Assembly: GCA_013036995.1 (NCBI GenBank)
Contig: JAAOXG010000002.1
Location: 83,592 to 147,591, forward strand
From: Lacrimispora defluvii
Lineage (GTDB): Bacteria; Bacillota; Clostridia; Lachnospirales; Lachnospiraceae
Direction of reading: 5' to 3'
Length of the DNA stretch: 64,000 nucleotides
Shown here: positions 53,084 to 62,704 of the stretch, one piece after another
Layout of the letters: the number at the start of each line of letters is the position of its first letter
How positions within the stretch are numbered: the stretch's first letter is position 1
Translations under genes and position numbers: made by a program
The notes under the pieces: model-generated
The model's database searches: none
Seen by the model: only the letters and a program-made list of their open reading frames with translations
Told to the model about the DNA's origin: nothing

Positions 53084-54401
53084 GTTTAATCCTCCTTAAA
53101 ACGGCTTTTATCTCACCCATTAAATAGAGTGAACCTACACAAAACAGCAGATGATCCTCATCCTGTTTATGAAGCATATAAAGCAATGCATCCTCTGTGT
53201 TTTGAAATCCTGTTATTTCGCAATGAATCACTTCTTCAAACTCATGTAAGGCTGTCTCTGTCTTAATTCCTCTGTCAGAATCTATATGGGTCACTGCCAC
53301 TTCATCCAGTGGCAGACTGGCTGCAATCAATCTTATCATTTCGTGATAATTCTTGTCGGAAACGGCAGAAAACAAAAGATTCGCTCTTTTTTTCCTGTCT
53401 GCACACAGTTCAGACCCAGTCTTTACAAATTCTTCCATTCCCCCTGGATTATGTGCCCCATCCAAAAAGACGTCTGGCTGAACTTCTTCCATTCTGGCAG
53501 GCCAGCGCATTTTTAAAAAGCCGGTCCGGATCTGTTCCCTTGCTTTATTCAGTCTCATATCTCCCAGTAATCCGGATACTTCCACTGCCCGCAAAGCAAG
53601 AAGGGCATTCATGACCTGATATCTGGCTGGAGAAGGAATCATTACCTGATATACATCTCCTTTTATCCCTTTCAGTTCTGCCTGGAAGCCGTTGTTTACT
53701 GATCCTGTGATCTGGTAACAATGCCTGTCCGTTTCAAAGTAAGGTGCGTCCTGTTCCAATGCTCTTTTTCGGATCACATCCGAAACATTCTCCTCATTTG
53801 CGTCAAACACCACCGGAACATTCTTCTTAATAATACCTGCCTTTTCGGAAGCGATCTTTTCTATTGTATCACCTAAGTATTCCGTATGATCCAGACTGAC
53901 TGAGGTAATAACAGATACCAGCGGATTACGGATGACATTGGTTGTGTCAAGCCTTCCGCCTAAGCCAACTTCCAGAATAACAAGATCAACCCCGGACTTT
54001 TGAAATAAATCCATAGCCATATAAAATAAAAATTCAAAATAAGACGGATGGCAGTATCCCTGTTCTATCATCCGTTCAGAAAGTGATCTCACCGTCCGGT
54101 AGCTGTCTGTAAAAGCTGATTCCGATGCCATCTCTCCATTTACACAAAAGCGTTCTCTTATATCAATCAGATGAGGGGATGTAAATGTACCCACTTTATA
54201 TCCAGCACTTAAGAACACAGACTGCAAAAAAGCACATACAGAACCTTTTCCATTGGTCCCTGCAACATGAATGATTCTCATGGTTTCATCAGGCTCGCCC
54301 ATCTCTTTTAAAAACGTCCTGATCACTTCCAGTGAATTCTTCTTTTTCGCCCACATCGGGATACGGCTTAAATATTCCTCTGCCGTTTCTTCAAATCTCA
54401 T
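53076..54401 (-). CDS. folC: Folylpolyglutamate synthase / dihydrofolate synthase
   Basis: Adds glutamate to folates, Mur-ligase family. 441 aa from the ATG at 54401 (MRFEETAEEYLSRIP). The P-loop is GTNGKGSVCAFLQSV; EVGLGGRLDTTNVI, SLDHTEYLGDTIEKIASEKAGIIK and FLDGAHNPGGM are family signatures. The frame extends 20 codons upstream to a TTG without ribosome site. The ribosome site for 54401 is also weak, so the start is the least certain part. Confidence 0.92.
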   Translation of the reverse strand: MRFEETAEEYLSRIPMWAKKKNSLEVIRTFLKEMGEPDETMRIIHVAGTNGKGSVCAFLQSVFLSAGYKVGTFTSPHLIDIRERFCVNGEMASESAFTDSYRTVRSLSERMIEQGYCHPSYFEFLFYMAMDLFQKSGVDLVILEVGLGGRLDTTNVIRNPLVSVITSVSLDHTEYLGDTIEKIASEKAGIIKKNVPVVFDANEENVSDVIRKRALEQDAPYFETDRHCYQITGSVNNGFQAELKGIKGDVYQVMIPSPARYQVMNALLALRAVEVSGLLGDMRLNKAREQIRTGFLKMRWPARMEEVQPDVFLDGAHNPGGMEEFVKTGSELCADRKKRANLLFSAVSDKNYHEMIRLIAASLPLDEVAVTHIDSDRGIKTETALHEFEEVIHCEITGFQNTEDALLYMLHKQDEDHLLFCVGSLYLMGEIKAVLRRIKHD

Positions 54402-54579
54402 CCTTAAAGTACCAACTTCCTGCTTAAATTCATAGAAAACGGACTGATCCAGCTTCCTCAATTAATTATAATATAAGTCTGCCAATATGCAACCCATTTC
54501 TTTCGCAAAATGTCCTTTATTTCTACATCTTGTCCCCCGTACATTCCCGGAAGGGGAGAAATTGCCTGAATTTAAAATA

Positions 54580-54604
54580 GGGAACGCCAGTTAACCGGCA
54601 TCCC
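54580..54604 (-). terminator. Terminator after ridA
   Basis: GGGATGCCGG and CTGGCGTTCCC pair around TTAA (one mismatch, one G-T); leftward tail TATTTTAAATTC. It lies 23 bases after the ridA stop codon. Confidence 0.7.
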
Positions 54605-54626
54605 CTTTCTACTTATCTGATACAGC

Positions 54627-55013
54627 TTATGATTCTCCACAATATGCAATGGCTTCAATTTCCACTAATGCGTCTTTTGGAAGAGCTGCCACTCCAAATG
54701 CTGCTCTGGCTGGACATTCTCCTTTAAAAAAGGTTGCATACACTTCATTCATTGCTGCAAAATCATTGATATTCTTTAATAATACCGTTGTTTTAACCAC
54801 CTGATCCATGGATAAACCACCGCTCTCCAGTATGGCCTTTATATTGGTTAAAGACTGTCTTGTCTGAGATGCAATATCCTCACCTGCAAATGCACCGGTT
54901 GCCGGATCAATAGGAAGCTGACCGGACACGAAAACATAATCGCCCCCGCGAACACCCTGAGAATAAGGACCAATTGCTGCCGGAGCCTTTTCTGTCGCCA
55001 AAACTTTCTTCAT
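54627..55013 (-). CDS. ridA: RidA-family reactive imine deaminase
   Basis: 128 aa. Hydrolyses enamine/imine products of PLP enzymes such as threonine dehydratase. [11 protein letters not shown] near the start, [12 protein letters not shown], and the C-terminal [25 protein letters not shown] with the conserved Arg are present. ATG at 55013 has AAAGGAG upstream; eight codons above it are open but unlikely. Single-gene unit. Confidence 0.94.
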   Translation of the reverse strand: MKKVLATEKAPAAIGPYSQGVRGGDYVFVSGQLPIDPATGAFAGEDIASQTRQSLTNIKAILESGGLSMDQVVKTTVLLKNINDFAAMNEVYATFFKGECPARAAFGVAALPKDALVEIEAIAYCGES

Positions 55014-55134
55014 AATTATGTATCTCCTTTCGTTCATTACAATGATATTTCTAGATTAACACACATTCCTCAAAAGTCAAGAAAATTATTTTGGTATGCT
55101 CAAAAATATTTAGTTTAAGTGGAGTTTTTCCCCC

Positions 55135-55163
55135 TTGTCATCTGGTATTGAATACTATATAAT
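55135..55163 (+). promoter_or_regulatory. Sigma-A promoter for the DUF1836 gene
   Basis: TTGTCA-17-TATAAT, 56 bases before the ATG at 55219. Confidence 0.7.
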
Positions 55164-55218
55164 ATGACTAAGGGGATTATCACATGTGCGGAGCTTTCCC
55201 GTGCAGAACGGAGGACAT

Positions 55219-55833
55219 ATGAAAACCAACGAGGAACGATTACAAAAAATTTTAGAGCATTTGGATGGGCTTGACTATATCTCACCGGAAGCCATTCCAA
55301 ACATTGATTTATATATGGATCAGGTCACTACTTTTATGGATAAGCATCTAAGTGAAACAAAGCGTTATCCAGATGATAAGGTCTTAACCAAGACTATGAT
55401 CAACAATTATGCCAAGAATAATCTTCTTCCCGCTCCTAATAAAAAGAAATATACGAAAGAACATATTCTTCTTCTTATATTCATCTACTATTTTAAAAAT
55501 TTATTATCCTTTAATGATATTGAACAGCTTTTCAGACCAATTACCGAAAAGCATTTTAATCCTTCTGACGGCATGCCATTGGAAGCAATCTATAAGGAAG
55601 TGTTTTCCCAGGAAGATTCTGATTTAGAGCGTATTAAATCTGACATACTGGAAAAGTACCAGCATTCCAGCAAGACCTTTGAAGAAAAAGGAATTGAAGG
55701 TGATGACCTGGAATACTTACGCCTCTTTTCCTGGATCTGCGAGCTGTCACTGGATGTATACGTAAAAAAACAGGTGATTGAACAGCTTATTGACGATTTA
55801 AGAGAAGATCCTTCTTTAAAAAGGAAAAAATAA
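55219..55833 (+). CDS. DUF1836-family protein
   Basis: 204 aa from the ATG at 55219 behind GGAGG. ITxD-type centre: VLTKTMINNYAKNNLLPAPNKKKYTKEHILLLIFIYYFKNLLSF resembles a MerR-like HTH with its following helix, as in DUF1836 proteins of clostridia. The ends are acidic and helical. It may regulate transcription; no target known. Own promoter and a shared terminator downstream. Confidence 0.75.
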   Translation: MKTNEERLQKILEHLDGLDYISPEAIPNIDLYMDQVTTFMDKHLSETKRYPDDKVLTKTMINNYAKNNLLPAPNKKKYTKEHILLLIFIYYFKNLLSFNDIEQLFRPITEKHFNPSDGMPLEAIYKEVFSQEDSDLERIKSDILEKYQHSSKTFEEKGIEGDDLEYLRLFSWICELSLDVYVKKQVIEQLIDDLREDPSLKRKK

Positions 55834-55836
55834 CGA

Positions 55837-55872
55837 ACAGGGGACAAGAACCGGTATGGACTTGTCCCCTGT
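55837..55872. terminator. Bidirectional terminator between DUF1836 and yerC
   Basis: ACAGGGGACAAG pairs perfectly with CTTGTCCCCTGT (12 bp). Rightward tail TTTTCTATAT; leftward TCGTTATTTTTTCC. Confidence 0.85.
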
Positions 55873-55875
55873 TTT

Positions 55876-56175
55876 CTATATCTCTTTCTTCTCTTCCAGA
55901 CGCTTAAATACCATATCATAACCGTCATTCCCGTAATTTAAGGAACGGTTCACACGGCTGATGGTAGCTGTGGAGGCACCGGTCTTTTCTGCAATCTCCA
56001 GATAGGTTCTGCCTTCCCGCAGCATCTTTGCTACCTCGTATCTCTGGGATAAGCTTAACAGCTCATTCACCGTACACACATCCTCAAAAAACGTATAGCA
56101 CTCCTCCGGTGTTTTTAAGGTTAGAATTGCTTCAAACAGATGATCAACTGCATCTGTCTTAATTTTTTTATTCAT
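55876..56175 (-). CDS. yerC: YerC/YecD-family TrpR-like protein
   Basis: 99 aa. DNA-binding protein with the TrpR-type helix-turn-helix: LSQRYEVAKMLREGRTYLEIAEKTGASTATISRVNRSLNYG. Family members are common in Firmicutes, with unknown targets; the tryptophan pocket of TrpR is not kept in the family. Upstream lies a HAD phosphatase on the same strand with an 81-base gap. Confidence 0.9.
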   Translation of the reverse strand: MNKKIKTDAVDHLFEAILTLKTPEECYTFFEDVCTVNELLSLSQRYEVAKMLREGRTYLEIAEKTGASTATISRVNRSLNYGNDGYDMVFKRLEEKKEI

Positions 56176-56256
56176 ATGAGATCTATCCCCTTTTTATTCC
56201 TTATGGTCTATCTGTATTTTAACATAGTAACGTTATAAAATCCACCCCCTGCAGCA

Positions 56257-57066
56257 TCAGGAAAGCATAAATTTTTCTACTACCAGAGCAATTCCGTCAT
56301 CATTGTTGGAAGCAGTCACATAATCAGCTGCCTTTCTGACAGGAAGAACTGCATTTTCCATGGCCACTCCAAGCCCGGCGTACTCAATCATAGACAAATC
56401 ATTGTAACCGTCACCGCAGGCAATCATCTCCTCACGGCTCATGTTAAGATGAGTAAGAAGCCGTTCCAGGCTTGCTGCTTTATCAATTCCTTTAGGAAGA
56501 ATCTCCAGAAAGTAAGGTTCTGAGCGGTACACGCTGTAATCACGTCCCAGTGCAGCCTTCACCTTTGGCTCTACCATGGCAAGATAGTCCCCCTCTTCCA
56601 GCATCAGATATTTGACTACGGGAAACTGTACATAATCTTCCATATCTTCCACTTCTCTGACTTCCAGTTTGTTCACGGCAGATTCCTTGCCTACATATTC
56701 ATCTTTGGCGTTCCCGGTTATGATTAAATCATCTTCATAAGTTAAGATATTAACCCCGTGCTCCCTGGCCATTCGGATAATCTTCTGGTTGGAAGATACC
56801 GGCAGCTCCTTGGCAAAGATGGTTTGTCCTGATTTACAGTCTATAATACGTCCTCCGTTAAAGGATAAAATATAACCGCCTGTTTCATGAAGCTTTAATT
56901 CTTTTGCAACGGGCATGATTCCATAAGTCGGGCGGCCGGAAGCCAGCACAATCACTCCGCCCTGGCGCTGCAACTCAAAAAGTGCTTCTTTTGTTCTGGG
57001 CGTGATTTCTTTATCCCGGTTCGTCAGCGTCCCATCCAAATCAAGCACTATTATACGATATTTCAT
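56257..57066 (-). CDS. Cof-type HAD-superfamily phosphatase
   Basis: 269 aa. HAD motif I LDLDGTLTNRDKEIT, motif II VLASGRPTYG, C2-type cap (about 85-195) and motif IV ACGDGYNDLSMIEYAGLGVAMENA are all present. Such enzymes act on sugar phosphates or cofactors such as FMN or PLP; substrate cannot be read from sequence. Stands alone. Confidence 0.88.
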   Translation of the reverse strand: MKYRIIVLDLDGTLTNRDKEITPRTKEALFELQRQGGVIVLASGRPTYGIMPVAKELKLHETGGYILSFNGGRIIDCKSGQTIFAKELPVSSNQKIIRMAREHGVNILTYEDDLIITGNAKDEYVGKESAVNKLEVREVEDMEDYVQFPVVKYLMLEEGDYLAMVEPKVKAALGRDYSVYRSEPYFLEILPKGIDKAASLERLLTHLNMSREEMIACGDGYNDLSMIEYAGLGVAMENAVLPVRKAADYVTASNNDDGIALVVEKFMLS

Positions 57067-57219
57067 TGTACTTCACCTGCTTTTGTAAATTTTACTATAG
57101 CAGTATAGCACAGTTTTAACCTATATACCATCTTTAAATAAGAAAATATGGATAGTTCGTAAACTCTGCCTGTCAGACTACATAGAATTTTAACAGGAGG
57201 ATGAATGGAGGAGAACCAA

Positions 57220-57351
57220 ATGAAGAAAGCAATTGCATTCTTTCTGGCTGTAATTGTGGTCGCCGGTTTACTAACCAGCTGCAGAACAACATCCAGAAAA
57301 CAGATCAAACCCCTTTTTTCCCACGTATCCGCCCAGATCTTTATTATTTAA
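57220..57351 (+). CDS. Very small lipoprotein (43 aa)
   Basis: ATG at 57220 behind GGAGG. Signal peptide with lipobox (MKKAIAFFLAVIVVAGLLTSC) leaves a mature part of only 23 residues, basic then hydrophobic (RTTSRKQIKPLFSHVSAQIF). It may be a genuine tiny lipoprotein or the head of a broken longer gene. It lies 75 bases before the substrate-binding lipoprotein, same strand. Confidence 0.5.
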   Translation: MKKAIAFFLAVIVVAGLLTSCRTTSRKQIKPLFSHVSAQIFII

Positions 57352-57426
57352 AATTTTTTAAGACAAGGTACTTTCCCGTAATACAACAATACAATGTAGT
57401 ATTAAGATATGAAAAAGGAGGATTTT

Positions 57427-58434
57427 ATGAGAAAAGCCTATCGTACAATTATAATGGCCGTTCTCACCGGAGCGTCTTTGCTAAGCTTAACTGCCTGCGG
57501 TTCAAAGACAAAGTCATCGGATTTAACCCCGGTCAAATTAAATGAAGTTGCCCATTCCATCTTTTATGCCCCTCAGTATGCAGCCATAGAGCTGGGATAC
57601 TTTGAGGACGAGGGCATTGATTTAACCTTAGTAAACGGAGCCGGTGCTGACAAGGTTATGACCGCTCTTATATCCGGTGATGCAGATATTGGTTTTATGG
57701 GCTCTGAGGCCTCAATCTATACTTATGCAAACGGATCTCAGGATTACGCAGTCAATTTTGCACAGCTGACTCAGCGTGCAGGCAATTTCCTTGTTGGAAG
57801 AAGTGATCAGCCTGATTTTAAATGGACCGACTTAAAAGGTAAGAAAGTATTGGGCGGCAGAGCCGGTGGTATGCCGGAAATGGTATTTGAATATATCCTG
57901 AAAAAGAACGGAATTAATCCTGCCACAGATCTGACAATCGATCAGAGCATTAATTTTGGACTGACGGCAGCAGCCTTTACCAGCAATGATGCAGATTATA
58001 CCGTTGAATTTGAACCCTTTGCAACAGGACTGGAAAAGGAAGGCAATGGATTCGTGGTGGCTTCTCTGGGCGTAGACTCAGGCTATATTCCTTATACCGC
58101 ATACAGTGCCAAAAAAAGTTACCTGGAAAAGAATCCGGCAACAATACAGAAATTTACCAATGCCATTCAAAAAGGCCTGGAGTATGTAAACTCTCATACC
58201 TCGGAAGAAATTGCAAAAGTAATCCAGCCCCAGTTTAAGGAAACCGACGTAAAAACCATTGCTGCCATCGTAGACCGTTATAAAGCACAGGATACCTGGA
58301 AAAAGGATACTGTATTTAACAAAGACAGCTTTGAGCTTTTAGAGAATATTCTGGAGGAGGCTGGTCAGTTAAAAGACCGGGTTCCTTATGAAAATCTTGT
58401 GATTACAGAGTATTCTGAGAAGGCTGCTAAATAA
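57427..58434 (+). CDS. SsuA/NMT1-like ABC substrate-binding lipoprotein, orphan
   Basis: 335 aa. Lipobox LTACG after a hydrophobic core places Cys at residue 24. KLNEVAHSIFYAPQYAAIELGYFEDEGIDLTLVNGAGADKVMTALISGDADIGFMG is the start of the SsuA/TauA/ThiY fold, for aliphatic sulfonates, taurine or pyrimidine-type ligands. AAGGAGG precedes the ATG at 57427; a start six codons up is open. No permease or ATPase gene is adjacent, so it must work with a transporter elsewhere. The amine oxidase gene follows after a hairpin. Confidence 0.85.
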   Translation: MRKAYRTIIMAVLTGASLLSLTACGSKTKSSDLTPVKLNEVAHSIFYAPQYAAIELGYFEDEGIDLTLVNGAGADKVMTALISGDADIGFMGSEASIYTYANGSQDYAVNFAQLTQRAGNFLVGRSDQPDFKWTDLKGKKVLGGRAGGMPEMVFEYILKKNGINPATDLTIDQSINFGLTAAAFTSNDADYTVEFEPFATGLEKEGNGFVVASLGVDSGYIPYTAYSAKKSYLEKNPATIQKFTNAIQKGLEYVNSHTSEEIAKVIQPQFKETDVKTIAAIVDRYKAQDTWKKDTVFNKDSFELLENILEEAGQLKDRVPYENLVITEYSEKAAK

Positions 58435-58448
58435 TTATTTCAACAACA

Positions 58449-58479
58449 AAGGGGACATTGCACAGGCAATTGTCCCCTT
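58449..58479 (+). terminator. Hairpin between the SBP and amine oxidase genes
   Basis: AAGGGGACA/TGTCCCCTT with inner TTG/CAA. The tail (ATAACAG) is not T-rich, so partial read-through into the amine oxidase gene is likely. Confidence 0.55.
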
Positions 58480-58507
58480 ATAACAGTGACATTATGAGGT
58501 GAAATCA

Positions 58508-60184
58508 ATGAATGCTCCATTCACTCAGATACTTAATCCCACCAATGAGCAGCGGCAGGAAATGATCAGAAATTCATTGGAGATGGCTGGCCGTCCGGAA
58601 GATTACGAAAATATTGTCCGTTTGCTGAGCCCGCCTCCCGACATTACAAATTATGCACAGCCAGGAGAACTAAAGGGAGTAAAAATCGGAGTGATCGGAG
58701 GAGGACTTGCCGGTCTGTCCGCTGCATTTGAGCTTCGAAAGCTGGGGGCTGACATTACCATTCTTGAAGCCAATGACAGCAGAGTGGGAGGAAGAGTTTA
58801 CACTTATTATTTTAACACGGAATATTATAACGAATTCGGCGCCCACAGAATTCCGGTTACCCATGAAACCACCTGGCACTATATTAATTTGTTTGGTCTC
58901 AATACCCGTCCTCTCTCTGTAAGGCAGCGCAACAATTTTTTGTATGTACATAACACCCGTTTAAGAACAACAGAGTCAATCGAGCAGAATCTTTATCCCC
59001 TGTACGACTTAACTCCCCGGGAACGAAATACTCCCTGGCCAGAGTTAAATGACTACGCCTTTACTTATCCAATGATGCAGCTTTCGCCTGATATCCGCTC
59101 GGAGCTGATACAGATCTTACCCCGGTATTCCCCGGAAATTCTGCCTTTTATGAACTACTCTGTCCGGCAGACTCTGGAAAATCTGGGTCTCAGCCAGGGG
59201 GCAATCAGCCTGATCTCTGGTGTGGATCCGGGAACCGGATCTTTGATTGATGCCAGTTACGGTGAAACTGTCCAGGAGGAGTATACCATTGACTACCGTA
59301 ACACCTATACCATTGAAGACGGGATAGTTAATCTGCCCTACGCCTTTATTCAATCCTTCTCCACAGACAATTTACCCCAATATCAAAATATTCCACCCGC
59401 TCAGCTAGGCACTGTTACTTACTGGCCCGGTCAGACTGTTACTGGTATTTACCAGCAGGAAAACAGCGGTCAGATTGTTCTTGCCCACCGCAATGTGCGG
59501 AATTTGAGCACAACTACCGATACGTTCGATTATGTTATCTGTGCAATCCCCTACTCTACTCTGCGGGAAGTGGAAATCAAACCAAGTTTCACCAATCCAA
59601 AGATGCAGGCTATCTTAGAATATAATTATACCAATTCTCAAAAAACCTTTTTTTTATGCAAAGAACGTTTTTGGGAACAGGATACGGATTATGGCCGTAT
59701 GGTAGGAGGATTTTCCCAGACAGATCTGCCGATTCAATACATTTTCTATCCCGGAGATCATCTTCTGTGTCCGGATCCTTCTTTCTGCTCACCAAATGAA
59801 CCAGGTGTACTGATTGCTTCCTATAATTATCATTTAAATTCAACAAGAGTGGGGAATATGCCAGAGCCTCTACGGTTTGAATATATAAAACAATGCGTGG
59901 AGGAAGTTCACGGACTGCCAAGAGGATTTTTAGATCCCATTGTTGCAGACCATAAGACCGTGGTCTGGGATAATGAGCCTTTCACCCGGGGAGCCTTTGC
60001 CGAATCACTTCCAGGTCAGAAACCATTGTTCGCTTATGAGATGTTGAAGCCTGAATATAATCAAAGGATTTTCTTTGCCGGCGAGCACGTATCCACAAAG
60101 CACGGCTGGATGCAGGGAGCGCTGTATACAGGAAAGGAAGCTGCCAATCAGCTGGCCTATTCTATATACAGTCAGCCAATGTAG
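58508..60184 (+). CDS. Flavin amine oxidase (FAD-dependent)
   Basis: 558 aa. The FAD-binding start is KIGVIGGGLAGLSAAFELRKLGADITILEAN at about residue 60, followed by RVGGRVYTYYF. The C-terminal FAD segment is RIFFAGEHVSTKHGWMQGALYTGKEAANQL. It belongs with L-amino-acid/monoamine oxidases, which make H2O2 with oxygen; in a strict anaerobe it may use another acceptor. No signal peptide. ATG at 58508 has GAGGTG seven bases upstream. Substrate unknown; the preceding binding protein may deliver a related compound. Confidence 0.85.
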   Translation: MNAPFTQILNPTNEQRQEMIRNSLEMAGRPEDYENIVRLLSPPPDITNYAQPGELKGVKIGVIGGGLAGLSAAFELRKLGADITILEANDSRVGGRVYTYYFNTEYYNEFGAHRIPVTHETTWHYINLFGLNTRPLSVRQRNNFLYVHNTRLRTTESIEQNLYPLYDLTPRERNTPWPELNDYAFTYPMMQLSPDIRSELIQILPRYSPEILPFMNYSVRQTLENLGLSQGAISLISGVDPGTGSLIDASYGETVQEEYTIDYRNTYTIEDGIVNLPYAFIQSFSTDNLPQYQNIPPAQLGTVTYWPGQTVTGIYQQENSGQIVLAHRNVRNLSTTTDTFDYVICAIPYSTLREVEIKPSFTNPKMQAILEYNYTNSQKTFFLCKERFWEQDTDYGRMVGGFSQTDLPIQYIFYPGDHLLCPDPSFCSPNEPGVLIASYNYHLNSTRVGNMPEPLRFEYIKQCVEEVHGLPRGFLDPIVADHKTVVWDNEPFTRGAFAESLPGQKPLFAYEMLKPEYNQRIFFAGEHVSTKHGWMQGALYTGKEAANQLAYSIYSQPM

Positions 60185-60199
60185 TATCAATAAAAAGCA

Positions 60200-60239
60200 A
60201 GGGACTGCCCTGATAGAATCTTCTATTAATGCAGCCCCT
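60200..60239 (+). terminator. Terminator after the amine oxidase gene
   Basis: AGGGACTGC pairs with GCAGCCCCT (one mismatch), with ATAGA/TCTAT inside, and is followed by CTTTTAAT. Confidence 0.7.
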
Positions 60240-60258
60240 CTTTTAATGGTCAGAAAAC

Positions 60259-61275
60259 CTATTCATTTTTCACCCTGATATCTAAAATATCCAATAGGAA
60301 CATAAACATGGGAATTCCCAAAAGCAGTCCCCACACTCCGATATAATGCTCACTGACTAAAAGAATAAGAAACACCAGAAATACCGGCAATTTTGTTTTA
60401 GCCGACATCAATTTAGGATTGAGCACATAGGTCTCCAGCGAATGAAGCACAAGTATCATGATAATAACCTCTATAATTTTAAACGCGCCTCCGATGTTAA
60501 ACGCTATAATGGAAAGAGGAATGAGTGAGATAATCACTCCTGCAACCGGAACCAGTCCAAGTATGAAAATCATGGCTCCAAGTCCCAGAGTCTGGGGAAA
60601 TCCCATAATTGTTAATGCAATTACGGACAAGAACGAATTAATAAATGCAATAACGATTTGCAATTCAATTACTTTTCCAAAGGAATTCAAAAATTTCTTA
60701 CCATAAAATGTAAAATATCCATAGAGAAATGACACTTTACTGTGCTCCATATGTTTAAAAAACGCTATAATCTCTTCCTTTTCCAGAAGAAAGAGAAAAC
60801 TGATCAACAGAGACAGCAGAATGTTGATGCTGAAAGTTCCCGCAGTCGTTACAAAGTCAAGCAAATGGCTTTCCGCCATTCGAATGTAGTCGCTGATTTG
60901 ATCCTCCGGAATGCTGCTTAACAGATTAAACCGGTCATAATTCTGTAACTGATTTAAGTCAAAGGTAGAGATCAGATTGATTACATCAATCAGCTGCTGG
61001 GTAACTTTAGGGATATATGCAATCATGGTAATGATAAAAATAAGCAAAAATATGAGATACATTAAAATGGTAATAAGCTTCCGGCTGATTTTTATATACT
61101 TGTTTACCTTATCATATATAAATTTCTGAAGCTGGCCAAAGATGAAAGTAACCATAAATATCAGCAAAAACTGATTGAGCATTCCTCTTAAAAAATAAAG
61201 AAAAACTGCCAAAAGAATGATACTGATTATTTTTTTCGCCAGCTCTCCGTTTATAAAATGATCCAATTTATCCAT
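60259..61275 (-). CDS. AI-2E family transporter (PerM/YdbI-like)
   Basis: 338 aa from the ATG at 61275 behind AAAGG. About eight membrane helices with a soluble part between helices 3 and 4 (residues 95-150), and the family-typical GAMIFILGLVPVAGVIISLIPLSI. Members move various small solutes or ions; the AI-2 name is historical. The frame is open 13 codons further to a GTG at 61314. Convergent with the amine oxidase gene. Confidence 0.85.
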   Translation of the reverse strand: MDKLDHFINGELAKKIISIILLAVFLYFLRGMLNQFLLIFMVTFIFGQLQKFIYDKVNKYIKISRKLITILMYLIFLLIFIITMIAYIPKVTQQLIDVINLISTFDLNQLQNYDRFNLLSSIPEDQISDYIRMAESHLLDFVTTAGTFSINILLSLLISFLFLLEKEEIIAFFKHMEHSKVSFLYGYFTFYGKKFLNSFGKVIELQIVIAFINSFLSVIALTIMGFPQTLGLGAMIFILGLVPVAGVIISLIPLSIIAFNIGGAFKIIEVIIMILVLHSLETYVLNPKLMSAKTKLPVFLVFLILLVSEHYIGVWGLLLGIPMFMFLLDILDIRVKNE

Positions 61276-61519
61276 TGCCTGTGCCTTTCTGTTGTCAGAT
61301 ATTATTTTTGTCACTATTAGTCATCTGACACTCTGTCTATGAGATTATAATATAGAAACAGGACAATGGAAATACATAATCGAAAAAATCCGGAAACTCC
61401 CATGCATTTTAACAAATTCATAACTATCCCTTTTCATTCTGTCATATGGTGTTATAATTGTTTTTACAGGACTATCATTATCAGTCCCTGTAATTTTATG
61501 ATTGATCGGAGTGATACAT

Positions 61520-62467
61520 ATGAATATCGTATTATTAGAATCTCTTGGAATTCCAGACAGCCTGTTAAATGAATGTGCAAAACCATTGATCGATGCAGGT
61601 CACAGTTTTACAGCTTTCGAAAAAAACACAGATACCAAAGTACAGATTGAACAAGCTCAGAATGCCGATGTTATTATGATTGCCAACATGCCACTCAGCG
61701 GTGAAGTCATCGACGCCTGTAAAAACTTAAAATTTATAGATGTTGCTTTTACAGGTGTGGATCATGTAGATCTGGCAGCAGCAAGAAAAAATAATATTTC
61801 CGTCAGCAATGCTGCCGGTTACTCAACTGAAGCTGTTGCAGAGCTGTCTTTATGTCTTATGCTCTCTCTTTTACGTAATGTGATGCAGACAGATGCCCGC
61901 TGTCGGGAAGGAAAGACAAAGGATGGTCTGGTAGGCTGGGAGCTGAGAGGAAAAACCATCGGAATTATCGGAGCTGGTGCAATTGGAACAAGAACTGCAG
62001 AACTTTGCAAAGCCTTCGGCTGCCGCGTTCTCGGGTACAAGCGTACCATCACTGGAAACGAACCTGATTTCATGGAATTTGTATCTTTGGAAGAACTTCT
62101 TTCTAACTCTGATATCGTGAGTCTCCACTGCCCGTTAAACGAAGATTCCCGCCATTTAATAAACAGAGATACAATTGCTAAAATGGAACAGGGTGCTTAT
62201 ATTATCAATGCTGCAAGAGGTCCGGTAGTGGATTCCGAAGCCCTTGCAGAAGCTTTAAACAGCGGATATCTGGCAGGTGCTGGAATCGATGTGTTTGAGA
62301 ACGAGCCGCCGATTGACACTTCCCACCCGCTTTTAAACTGTAAAAATACTATTGTTACTCCACACATTGCTTTTGCCTCTGCAGAATCCATGAAGTTAAG
62401 AGCCCAGATCGTATTTGAAAACCTGAAGAAATGGATGGAAGGCGACCAGATTAATAAAGTTTTATAG
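61520..62467 (+). CDS. D-isomer-specific 2-hydroxyacid dehydrogenase
   Basis: 315 aa. NAD-binding GKTIGIIGAGAIGTRTAELCKAFGCRVLGYKR, catalytic Arg in NAARGPVVDSEAL, Glu in DVFENEPP and His in TPHIAFAS are all in place. It resembles SerA-like phosphoglycerate dehydrogenases without the ACT domain, and hydroxypyruvate/D-lactate type enzymes; the substrate is not certain. ATG at 61520 with GGAGTGA upstream. Stands alone upstream of two tRNA genes. Confidence 0.87.
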   Translation: MNIVLLESLGIPDSLLNECAKPLIDAGHSFTAFEKNTDTKVQIEQAQNADVIMIANMPLSGEVIDACKNLKFIDVAFTGVDHVDLAAARKNNISVSNAAGYSTEAVAELSLCLMLSLLRNVMQTDARCREGKTKDGLVGWELRGKTIGIIGAGAIGTRTAELCKAFGCRVLGYKRTITGNEPDFMEFVSLEELLSNSDIVSLHCPLNEDSRHLINRDTIAKMEQGAYIINAARGPVVDSEALAEALNSGYLAGAGIDVFENEPPIDTSHPLLNCKNTIVTPHIAFASAESMKLRAQIVFENLKKWMEGDQINKVL

Positions 62468-62589
62468 TCAGGAAGCAGAGAGGCATCTCACAATTTGACG
62501 CCTCTCTTCTATGTTATTACTGGAAGTTTTTTACAACAAAATCCACAGAAAAGAGTGAAAAAATATTTTTCTATTTGTGCAAATAATAC

Positions 62590-62617
62590 TTGTAATTCAG
62601 AATCTTCATGCTATAAT
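62590..62617 (+). promoter_or_regulatory. Promoter of the tRNA pair
   Basis: TTGTAA-16-TATAAT, with the -10 ending nine bases before the first tRNA base. Confidence 0.7.
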
Positions 62618-62625
62618 TTAGACAA

Positions 62626-62698
62626 GGGGATATAGCTCAGCTGGGAGAGCGATGCGTTCGCAACGCATAGGCCACGAGTTCGAGTCTCGCTATCTCCA
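62626..62698 (+). tRNA. tRNA-Ala (anticodon CGC)
   Basis: A 73-base cloverleaf: acceptor GGGGATA/TATCTCC, D arm GCTC…GAGC, anticodon stem ATGCG/CGCAT with loop TTCGCAA (anticodon CGC), T loop TTCGAGT. One A-C mismatch closes the T stem. CCA is not encoded. Confidence 0.9.
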
Positions 62699-62704
62699 TG
62701 AAAT

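Noticed and set aside
57201..57545. 114-aa plus-strand frame overlapping the 43-aa lipoprotein and the SBP start
   Set aside because: It runs across two better-supported starts in other frames and has no domain-like sequence.
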